A stretch of 49,769 nt of DNA, taken from the NCBI RefSeq assembly GCF_009765865.1, contig NZ_LMUQ01000039.1, forward strand, positions 47,644 to 97,412. Reading direction: 5' to 3'. This document shows positions 43,705 through 49,769 of the stretch, in pieces. Each line of letters opens with the position of its first letter. Positions within the stretch are counted from its first letter, which is position 1. This stretch comes from Acidisoma sp. L85. Its GTDB lineage: Bacteria > Pseudomonadota > Alphaproteobacteria > Acetobacterales > Acetobacteraceae. The position numbers were made by a program, and so were the translations under genes. The notes beneath the pieces were generated by a model, which saw nothing but the letters and a program-made list of their open reading frames with translations, did no database searches and was not told the origin of the DNA.

Positions 43705-43880
43705 CTCGCATGCTCACCCGGCTCGGGCCTACTTCGCTCGATGAACGCTGTTGCTCGCAGACCGCATCGAGCTTTGTGCAACACATCTTCGAGGTCACCT
43801 CTTGACCCCAGAGGTCCCGCGCCTGAGCTGCTCGATCGCCTCCGGCCTGCCAGGGGCGATGCAGACAAGGGACCTTGATC

Positions 43881-44081
43881 GTGAAACGCTCGATCGTCAT
43901 GGGTGCTATCATTCTCCTTCTTCCGTTTGGCGCGATGGCTGCGCACGCGGCGGTTTCCGCTGAGGATAAAATCTTCGTGCAGCAGGCCGCAATTGGCGGC
44001 TTGGCCGAGGTCCAGGAGGGACAGCTGGCCGCCGCACAGGGCGGCTCGGCGACCGTCAAGCGATTCAGCCAGCAAATGTGA
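43881..44081 (+). pseudogene. DUF4142 protein, truncated after 66 residues
   Basis: Signal peptide SIVMGAIILLLPFGAMAAHA, then the start of DUF4142: SAEDKIFVQQAAIGGLAEVQ, EGQLAAAQGGSATVKRFSQQM, and a TGA. Full DUF4142 domains run about 135 residues and continue VxDHxxAxxEL; the following sequence does not restore this in any frame. It starts at GTG 43881 with AGGGA upstream. The truncated product could be secreted but not folded. Confidence 0.75.
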
Positions 44082-44261
44082 CCCTGCACGACAGGGAGTG
44101 TCTTTGTCGCGAAGGCCCTCAGATCAGAATCGCTACCGCTTTGAATCGCGGTCTCCATGAGCAGCTCAGGCTAACTACCAATGGGTCAGCGGTTGGATGC
44201 AGCCTCCAGCGACTGCCCAGGAGGACGCCAGCTGAAGATTATTTCCCGTGAGCACGACTAG

Positions 44262-44351
44262 ATGGACCCGGTCGGTTGCCGCTGGGTACTCATCGTGACG
44301 GCACTCGCCGCTCTCGTCGTCATCGCCCTCTTTATCGTATTGCGTTGGTAA
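44262..44351 (+). CDS. Possible 29-residue membrane peptide
   Basis: MDPVGCRWVLIVTALAALVV followed by IALFIVLRW: a single hydrophobic helix with a basic C-terminal end. No ribosome binding site is seen upstream. The composition is that of a membrane microprotein (small toxin- or stress-type), but a remnant of a larger gene is just as likely. Confidence 0.3.
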   Translation: MDPVGCRWVLIVTALAALVVIALFIVLRW

Positions 44352-44452
44352 AACTTCTTTGCGATACCGATGCGGTCTGACGCATCGAGGCGAGGTTTCG
44401 GCTCAGGATGAGCCGTCGGTCACCGGCTCGTAGCCCGGCGCTATTGTTCATC

Positions 44453-44835
44453 GCATGGTTCGCAGGACGGCAGCGTAATCTGGGCCGAGTGCCGCAACCG
44501 CGCCATCTTCGACCCGACGACCCATCAAAGGACTGATTTCGTGCTCATCATGCGCGACATCACGGCGCAGAAGACGTTCGGCGGCCGATCGACCTCTCCG
44601 CCCGTTACGGCGGCGAGGAATTCGCCGTGATCTTGCCTTCGACCGACTCAGCGGGCGCCGTCGCCCCTGGCGGAGGCGGCGGATTTGTCACCGCAAGCCT
44701 TGGCGGCGCAACGGCACACTGCCGGACGGGGGCACGATGGTCTCTCCTCGCAGCTGCGGACACCCCACTCTACAAGGCGAAGCAAAGTGGCTGGAACCGA
44801 GTTGCAACTGGTTTACTGTTAGCCCCGGCAGACCA
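44453..44835 (+). pseudogene. PAS-GGDEF diguanylate cyclase remnant
   Basis: A PAS-like C-terminus (DGSVIWAECRNRAIFDPTTH, then LIMRDITAQK) is followed after a deletion and frame change by ARYGGEEFAVILPSTDSAGA, the intact GGEEF active site. Then come pieces of the end of the domain (VTASLGGATAH, DTPLYKAKQSGWNRV). The first two-thirds of the GGDEF domain between the PAS tail and the active site is missing. Confidence 0.75.
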
Positions 44836-44869
44836 GGATTTGGACCGCTGCGCGCCTGGTTCGCTATGA

Positions 44870-45323
44870 GTGTCGCACTAGCGAAAAGGCCATTAGTTCC
44901 TGTCCGCCACGCCCATGCTGTAACGACCACATTATCGTCATGCGGACCTTCTGGAGCCACGCCAGAACTTTGCTGTGTAAATCAAGCTCGGCGGGAAGGT
45001 ATGGTGCAACGAGGCGGACTGAGCCATTCGACTGTCCTAGCATCCACACTTCGGCAAACCGCCCCATTTCTTCCCGCCATGCCAAGTTAGAGCTGGAGTT
45101 CAGTCGACGTGCGTTTGCAAAATGGAAGGCCGCGAGATTTACGGGTGCGTAACTAGGCCGGAAGCTCCCGCCGGTGCTGAATCAAAGATCCAGACAAAAG
45201 GTAGTATACTACGTACACGGGCAGGCCCTAGCCGCGCGGATCGCGGTGAGGGGCACTGTCACAGTACTGGGGCTGACGCGCGAATCGTGACCGGACGAAG
45301 TCGGAGGGCCAATTCACCACTCC
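44870..45323. other. Stretch without a supported gene
   Basis: About 450 nt of lower-GC sequence. A minus-strand frame (44864-45085, TTG start) reads WREEMGRFAEVWMLGQ and continues without a recognised motif. I found no RNA gene or repeat. Confidence 0.4.
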
Positions 45324-45707
45324 TTACCATCTGCTTACATTGATCTCCACGCGTCGGCTCGCGACACCCGGATTGTTGCCGGTCTGTCCGCGACCATGCC
45401 GTGAGATGCGGTCTGATGCCACGCCATCCGCGACCAATGCATCTGCCACGTGCTGCGCGCGTTGCTGCGACAGCAGCACATCGGCTTGCGCACTCGCGGC
45501 GCTGTCCGAATACCCGCGCACAGTTACGGTAGCATCAGGCATTGTCCTCGCCTCTGCTGCCGCGCGAGCAATGATTGCCGCGGCGATTGGATCGACAGTC
45601 ACGGAGTCTTGCTGGAAGAAGACTATGTAATCCGGCTTTGGAACAATTCCTAGCATCGTGCAAGAAGCCAAAATACACATTCCTAGTATGATCCAAAAGT
45701 GGCGCAC
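45324..45707 (-). CDS. OmpA-family lipoprotein
   Basis: 127 aa. A lipoprotein signal (residues 1-16, lipobox LASC with Cys16) is followed by a minimal OmpA C-like peptidoglycan-binding domain: ATVTVRGYSDSAASAQADVL, LSQQRAQHVADALVADGV and a C-terminal ASRRVEINVSRW. The Asp in GYSDS and the Arg near the end match the meso-DAP-binding pair of the family. GTG start at 45707 with AGG about 9 nt upstream. It probably anchors in the outer membrane and contacts peptidoglycan. It appears intact. Confidence 0.85.
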   Translation of the reverse strand: MRHFWIILGMCILASCTMLGIVPKPDYIVFFQQDSVTVDPIAAAIIARAAAEARTMPDATVTVRGYSDSAASAQADVLLSQQRAQHVADALVADGVASDRISRHGRGQTGNNPGVASRRVEINVSRW

Positions 45708-46137
45708 GGACAGACCTCATTATTGGGCTTCTGCAGCCTGAATTTCGAACAGTGGCTGAAGGCTCTCAAGCCCACAAGAAAGATGTTGATAGTGGCACTC
45801 ACTTGTGATCTGGTTCCAGCTCTGGGCGCTTGGTTGGGGCCCGTAAGATGGCCGGTCAGGAAGCGATCAAAGTCGGAAGAGTCTGGTACAGTGTTTAGAG
45901 CGACTTGAACTGAGGGGCAGTCTTGCGCACCTATTGATCTATGAAGGTTATAGGTAATTTGTAAGGTTGCACAGGCTCGAAATGCTGTTGTCATTCATCC
46001 TGAAGCGGACTGAATTAATCCAGGAACCACCTTATACGAGGCCGTAATCCGAGATCTAAGCTTCCACAATCTGAGCGGTCAGAGATACCAAAGCCGGATC
46101 AATCGCGTAGTGCCGCGGTCCTAAATCGTCGTCTTCG
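45708..46137. other. Stretch without a supported gene
   Basis: About 430 nt with relatively low GC and only short frames. It probably contains the promoter of the OmpA-like lipoprotein gene. No RNA or repeat was seen. Confidence 0.4.
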
Positions 46138-46358
46138 TCATTCAGCTCCCTCATCATGCGGCTCCATACGGCTAACGCGAGCGGCAATGTCGTAGTCCAC
46201 CAGGAGATCACCCCGAGCGCGATAGATTGCGACAGCGACAGCGCCGAGCAAAACGTCTTCTGGGAACCCACCACAGACCATCCCAATCGTGCTCATGCCA
46301 GCCTTGGCGGCAGCCTCAATGTCGCATGCGTGTCACCCACCACCACGACATCCTTCGA
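46138..46358 (-). pseudogene. HAD-superfamily hydrolase C-terminal fragment with one-base deletion
   Basis: Begins SKDVVVVGDTHA in one frame. One base is missing after CATGC. Then DIEAAAKAGMSTIGMVCGGF and PEDVLLGAVAVAIYRAR follow in the next frame, stopping at TGA 46138-46140. VVVVGDTxxD is HAD motif IV, so only the last third of the protein is present; the Asp nucleophile domain is gone. Confidence 0.75.
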
Positions 46359-47482
46359 CTAATGGGTCGGATAAGCGCCTATCTAACCTGAAGTTACGTG
46401 GCTCATACGTGCCAAAATAGACCACGCAGGTGATACCTTCCATCTGCGCAAGTAGACATTCACTATGCGGTGATGGATGTATGCGCGGATATCGACCCTG
46501 AACCGCTAGAATGAGACACTTTTTCACCTGCGTCGCAGAATCAAGTTGCCAACTTCGCGATATATGAAGCGGCATCATACAAGATCACGGTTACGTTATC
46601 AAGCAATCATCTGAACAAGTAGTCAGTCTACCTTTGGGTAATTGATCGAGCGAGGGCGCCTGAAGTGCGGGCATGCAACCCGTATCCCGAGTTCCAAACT
46701 GTGTTGTGAAGCAATTTCGAACTGGCATGCGATCCTTTCCAGATGTAGTAGGGCACAGAAAAGTGATAAATCCCAAATAGGTCGTATAGCATTGTTTGCG
46801 GCGTTGAGGGCGACGAGCGCGTCGGTTGGCGTGACGATTGCAACCCCGCCGCCAAACGGAACCGATCTTCGTCGCTTCTATCTCCAGAAATCGTCATATG
46901 ATGTACGTTACGGAATTCGATGCGTTCCATATTGCGGATTTGTGAGGGCGGGTGACTCGGATACGGTGGTTCACACCCCAAACGCCGCGACCGCAAAACA
47001 CAGCGCGAGCGCAACAAGCACTGCTGTGGCTTCCACTGCCGGCACTCCTGCCAAAACCTGTGGCGCCGCCAACAACCCCGCCTTCACATCACCATGGCGG
47101 CCATCACCACGGCTCCTTGCCAGGTGGCAGTGGCCACGGCCACGGTTTGTCGAGTGGCAGCGGCAGCAGCTCGGGTGGCCAGGAGGACCGCAGAGCGGAC
47201 GGGATTGGCTGCGCGGGATGATCTACTATCCGCGGGAGGCGAAGGTATCAGCGCCGTGACCCCTCTACAGTGTTTGACAGATCAATCAGAAGTGACGATG
47301 CGATAGCTGGCTAAGCGATGAGATGGCCCCACGTTAGTTCGGCACGCAGGTCAACGACCACGGCTCGGTTCATCTCCGGGCTCTAGCATCAGCGGAGTTG
47401 CCTCTGAGAGCTGCCGTAGCCGTAATATTATGATCATGTGGGTGAGCAGCTCCGGAGAGACTGAATCAGCTGAGACGTTCAT
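46359..47482. other. Long low-GC stretch, no supported gene
   Basis: About 1.1 kb. Open frames include minus 46333-46578 and plus 46642-47259, without domains. A plus frame (46952-47221) has a His/Gly/Ser-rich section, HHHGGHHHGSLPGGSGHGHG, which could be a metal-binding tail or simple-sequence artefact. Composition differs from the neighbourhood. It probably represents decayed foreign DNA. Confidence 0.4.
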
Positions 47483-47980
47483 ATGACGAGCAGATGGTTG
47501 GTAGTGATGAACGCCGATCCTCGCAGAGTCGTACGTTTCGCCGAAGTGACGCTCTGGACGTGGACGGGCTGGGAAACAGCGTCGGGAATTTATCAATCAT
47601 GGACGTCCGTCCCCAAACTGGCTGCAAATCAGTTGTCAGGACTCATCTTTGTTACCCCGTGGACAATACACGAGCTGATCGTTGCATTCTATGTGATCGG
47701 TGCGTGTTTGTCGGCCTGGATCATATGGCAGATTGGTGCTGGTAAGCGATGGGCGAGGAGCAGCCTACTTCTGAGCTTGCTGGCCGATGCAATATGGACG
47801 GCGGCACCACCCTATAACAATATTCCAGGCTACATGTGGGCGATACCCGATCTCGGACCGCAGGTCGCCGCGACCTATCTTCTGTACTTTCACCCTGGGC
47901 GGTTATGGTTCGAGGAGGGTCTAACGCCGCGTGGCTATCGTCGTGAAAGAGGCGCGATTGGTCCGAGGAAGGAACTGTGA
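47483..47980 (+). CDS. Hypothetical membrane protein
   Basis: 165 aa with three or four hydrophobic segments (LIFVTPWTIHELIVAFYVIG, ACLSAWIIWQIG, SSLLLSLLADAIWTAAPP and a short one near GPQVAATYLLYF). No family recognised. The start at 47483 lacks a clear ribosome binding site; ATG at 47507 is an alternative. It lies 34 nt before the ECF sigma start on the same strand, so it could be in one transcript with the sigma/anti-sigma pair. Confidence 0.6.
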   Translation: MTSRWLVVMNADPRRVVRFAEVTLWTWTGWETASGIYQSWTSVPKLAANQLSGLIFVTPWTIHELIVAFYVIGACLSAWIIWQIGAGKRWARSSLLLSLLADAIWTAAPPYNNIPGYMWAIPDLGPQVAATYLLYFHPGRLWFEEGLTPRGYRRERGAIGPRKEL

Positions 47981-48014
47981 TCAATATCAGGCTTCAGCGG
48001 GTATTGAGCGCTCA

Positions 48015-48614
48015 ATGCATCTCGGGCCAATGTTGACGCATGGACTTACCGCTCTGATGCCTGACATTCGTTCCACGCCTAAGCTGGCAGATTGTATTGA
48101 AGCCGTCGCGGTGTCGCGCGACCGCATAGCGTTTACGGTTCTCTTTCGATATTACATGCCTCGCTTGAAGACCTACTTCGGTCGGAGAGGGCTGACACCG
48201 ACCGCAGCGGACGACTTGGCGCAGGAGACCATGCTCAGGCTCTGGGACAAGGCCCACTACTTTGACCCCGAGAAGGGCCATCCTTCCCCGTGGGTATTTA
48301 CAATCGCTCGCAACTTACTCGTCTCGCGATTTCGAAAACCGCGCCTCGGTGTGGTGGACGCCGATGTATCAGCATTTGAGGACCCTGGTCCCTGGCCCGA
48401 CGAGCGGCTAGCTCTGAACGATTCTGATGTAGAACTGTATCGGGCGCTGGCGGCACTACCCGAGATGCTTGTCGATCTGCTGGAAGCATCCTTCCTGGAC
48501 GGGAAATCGCATCAGCAGATCGCGCAGCAGCAAAATATGCCTCTCGGAACGGTCAAATCACACCTAAGGCGGACTTTAAAGCGGCTTCGCCTCGTTCTAC
48601 GTCAAGAGCCATGA
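48015..48614 (+). CDS. rpoE: ECF-type RNA polymerase sigma factor (ChrR-associated group)
   Basis: 199 aa from ATG 48015 (185 aa if ATG 48057 is used; neither has a good ribosome binding site). Region 2 includes DDLAQETMLRLWDKAHYFDP and WVFTIARNLLVSRFRK; region 4 includes ALAALPEMLVDLLEASFLDG, then KSHQQIAQQQNMPLGTVKSHLRRTLKRLR. The stop overlaps the start of the ChrR-type anti-sigma gene as ATGA. This pairing is known in Rhodobacter and Caulobacter for the singlet-oxygen/photo-oxidative stress response. The regulon here is not visible; a Cfa fragment in the window is a typical target but broken. Confidence 0.92.
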   Translation: MHLGPMLTHGLTALMPDIRSTPKLADCIEAVAVSRDRIAFTVLFRYYMPRLKTYFGRRGLTPTAADDLAQETMLRLWDKAHYFDPEKGHPSPWVFTIARNLLVSRFRKPRLGVVDADVSAFEDPGPWPDERLALNDSDVELYRALAALPEMLVDLLEASFLDGKSHQQIAQQQNMPLGTVKSHLRRTLKRLRLVLRQEP

Positions 48615-49315
48615 CACCAGATACTGGAACGCAGCCGCGAAGACATCCAAGCGATGCGACGCTGCTCGCACACGCTGCGGGCACACTTGGAAAAGCACAC
48701 CGCCTGGTTGTCGAGATCCACGCGGAAAGCTGCTCGGATTGCCAAGGAGCAATTCGCGCCGCTGAACGGGTGGGGGGACTTCTGCTCGATGAATTGCCGC
48801 CCACCGCAATAACGACCGGCGCGCTTGAACTATGTCTGACTCGACTGGAAACTAACGAGCGCTTACCATCCTCGCGGGGACCGGAGCGCTCGACTTCGCA
48901 TGACGAAGCTTGGTCGGCGCTCCTGAAGGGAGGCGTCGTGCTTCCGCCGGAACTGCAGAAGCTTCGGCCTAGACGAATTCGCAGGCTTGCGCCGGGCATT
49001 CTCCATGCCACGCTTTTCAGTGACCGCGACGGTAGGTTGCACGTCATTCGCGTGTCGCCGAACGTGGCACTTCCGCGGCATAGTCATCCAGCTGGCCTGG
49101 AGCTCACTTATGTGATGGCAGGGTCGTTTCACGATGAGAGCGGCCGATACCAAGCCGGAGACGTGGGCGAGCAGCCCGACTGCGATGGATCGGACCGCGC
49201 GCATTCGGTGAGAGCCGACCCAGGAGGGGACTGTATCTGCATTTTGGCGACAGCAGGGCGCCTCCGGTTCGAAAACCTCCTACCTCGCATGCTGCAACCA
49301 GTCCTCCCATTCTAA
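48611..49315 (+). CDS. chrR: ChrR-type zinc anti-sigma factor with cupin domain
   Basis: 234 aa. The N-terminal zinc anti-sigma domain has His12, His37, Cys41 and Cys44, with spacing 25/4/3 identical to that described for Rhodobacter ChrR (HPSDATLLAHAAG ... EIHAESCSDC). The C-terminal cupin has HSHPAGLELTYVMAGSFHDE with His/His/Glu ligands and a later His (DRAHSVRADP). It binds and inhibits the ECF sigma encoded just upstream, releasing it on singlet oxygen or organic hydroperoxide in the family. Coupled by an ATGA overlap. It is apparently intact, which stands out in this pseudogene-rich region. Confidence 0.93.
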   Translation: MTPDTGTQPRRHPSDATLLAHAAGTLGKAHRLVVEIHAESCSDCQGAIRAAERVGGLLLDELPPTAITTGALELCLTRLETNERLPSSRGPERSTSHDEAWSALLKGGVVLPPELQKLRPRRIRRLAPGILHATLFSDRDGRLHVIRVSPNVALPRHSHPAGLELTYVMAGSFHDESGRYQAGDVGEQPDCDGSDRAHSVRADPGGDCICILATAGRLRFENLLPRMLQPVLPF

Positions 49316-49321
49316 CGACAC

Positions 49322-49504
49322 TTAACCGGCGTAATATGCGAGACGCCCCATGTCGTGGAAGGAACGCAAGCGATCGCGAGAGTCAACCCGCCGCGGTGAG
49401 TGTATTAAGGGAATGCTACGCTGAGCTCCTCTGATGTAGGCGCTCCAGGCGAGGCGTTCGCCTGGACTTAACGGCCTAATCGCATCAATGAAGCTGCCGC
49501 TCAT
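49322..49504 (-). CDS. Small hypothetical protein downstream of the intron-split gene
   Basis: 60 aa, MSGSFIDAIRPLSPGERLAW continuing to SFHDMGRLAYYAG; not recognised. Its ATG lies 2 nt after the TAG of the upstream frame (TAGGGATG), with AAGGGTAGGG serving as a ribosome binding site that overlaps the upstream stop. This points to translational coupling and a real gene. Confidence 0.5.
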   Translation of the reverse strand: MSGSFIDAIRPLSPGERLAWSAYIRGAQRSIPLIHSPRRVDSRDRLRSFHDMGRLAYYAG

Positions 49505-49506
49505 CC

Positions 49507-49683
49507 CTACCCTTCACCCGGCGGCGCGAACCTCGCGCCGTTGCGCCACCTGGCGGCAAGATCCTGCATAATGCGTTCCTCCTCAGAAAGCATCTCGTAG
49601 GGCACGGGCTCTGGCGGCTGAGGCCCCATTGCGGCGCCATCGATGGCACCGAAGCCGATGCGCAGTCCACTGAGTGCAGATTG
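49507..49683 (-). CDS. 3' exon of a gene interrupted by the group II intron (partial)
   Basis: After the intron boundary near 49683 the frame reads QSALSGLRIGFGAIDGAAMG, then PYEMLSEEERIMQDLAARWR and NGARFAPPGEG, then TAG. Composition is that of a real protein C-terminus (acidic/basic helix), but no family is recognised and the rest lies across the intron beyond the window. Confidence 0.5.
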   Translation of the reverse strand, partial: QSALSGLRIGFGAIDGAAMGPQPPEPVPYEMLSEEERIMQDLAARWRNGARFAPPGEG

Positions 49684-49769
49684 ATCGGGATAGGGGGATG
49701 TCTCGCGACGCCACCCCTCCCACACCACCGGGCATACGGGTCACGTACCACGGCGGTTCGACCGGGTTA
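49684..49769 (-). mobile_element. Group II intron 3' end (domains V and VI), cut by window edge
   Basis: On the minus strand, GAACCGCCGTGGTACGTGAC then CCGTATGCCCGGTGGTGT forms a domain V-like hairpin. The basal stem is ACCGCCG/CGGTGGT, with a 2-nt bulge, a distal stem and a terminal loop. It is followed by a domain VI-like hairpin, GGGAGGGG ... GTC-GCGA-GAC ... CCTATCCC, with an unpaired A near the 3' side, and the intron end CCCGAT. This matches class D/E-type bacterial introns recalled from known elements, though the basal stem has an extra unpaired U and slight deviation. The reverse transcriptase would lie beyond the right edge. Confidence 0.65.

Noticed and set aside
46642-47259. 205-residue plus-strand frame in the low-GC stretch
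   Set aside because: Mixed, incoherent composition with Cys/Arg-rich start and Pro/Trp-rich end; no domain.
47978-48005. TGATCA followed by a TATT-like element before the ECF sigma gene, considered as an autoregulated sigma promoter
   Set aside because: Only a loose resemblance to ECF-type promoter elements recalled from Rhodobacter; too weak to annotate.
1-49769. CRISPR arrays, tRNA or rRNA genes, toxin-antitoxin or phage-defence operons
   Set aside because: Looked for at all scales; no regularly spaced repeats, cloverleaf sequences or recognisable defence genes were seen.

Overview
The window reads as a high-GC alphaproteobacterial chromosome, most plausibly Rhodospirillales/Acetobacteraceae. 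The reasons are the codon bias, a DinB with a Cys-rich N-terminal extension, DUF2852 and DUF4142 proteins, a CysNC fusion, and an ECF sigma/ChrR pair. The genus-level guess is inference. No rRNA, tRNA or CRISPR array was seen.

Positions 1 to about 31.85 kb are dense, intact, core-like genes. In order they are: DNA polymerase IV (cut by the left edge), an old-yellow-enzyme reductase, a small acidic protein, an M3 peptidase (dcp), a thiolase, an RclA-like flavoprotein, an MBL-fold hydrolase divergent from cyanase (cynS), and a TetR regulator with a DUF2852 membrane protein that share an operator motif. Next come a small basic protein, a zinc alcohol dehydrogenase, cysD-cysNC (sulfate activation), a periplasmic HtrA protease, Mrp/ApbC, an agmatinase-family enzyme, an FMN reductase, a second zinc dehydrogenase, a 2OG-Fe(II) oxygenase with metY (sulfur/methionine metabolism), a GAF-PAS-PAS-GGDEF-EAL protein, a small membrane protein, prfC, a transglutaminase-like protein, a cupin and an IlvD/Edd sugar-acid dehydratase. 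Three of the 3'-to-3' gaps between convergent genes carry the same type of multi-hairpin repeat.

From about 31.85 kb to the right edge the character changes. GC is visibly lower, gaps are longer, and there are many broken genes: an AraC regulator frameshifted by an 8-bp tandem duplication, a LysR/SDR divergent pair whose centre is deleted, a carboxymuconolactone-decarboxylase-like (CMD) pseudogene, a decapitated response regulator, SDR and cyclopropane-synthase fragments, a frameshifted small membrane protein, a truncated DUF4142 protein, PAS-GGDEF debris and a HAD fragment. Intact genes persist among them: a TetR/SDR divergent pair with a clear operator, an FAD-linked oxidase, a GFA-family protein, an intact CMD-like protein that shares its promoter palindrome with the pseudogene copy, a PRC-barrel protein, an OmpA-like lipoprotein, and an ECF sigma factor coupled to a ChrR-type zinc anti-sigma factor.

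The right edge holds what looks like the 3' end (domains V and VI) of a group II intron on the minus strand, followed by its 3' exon and a small coupled gene. I did not find a clearly new multi-gene system. The most unusual signals are the covarying 3'-3' hairpin repeats, the duplicated CMD locus with a shared operator, the datable small-scale lesions in the decaying region, and the intron end.
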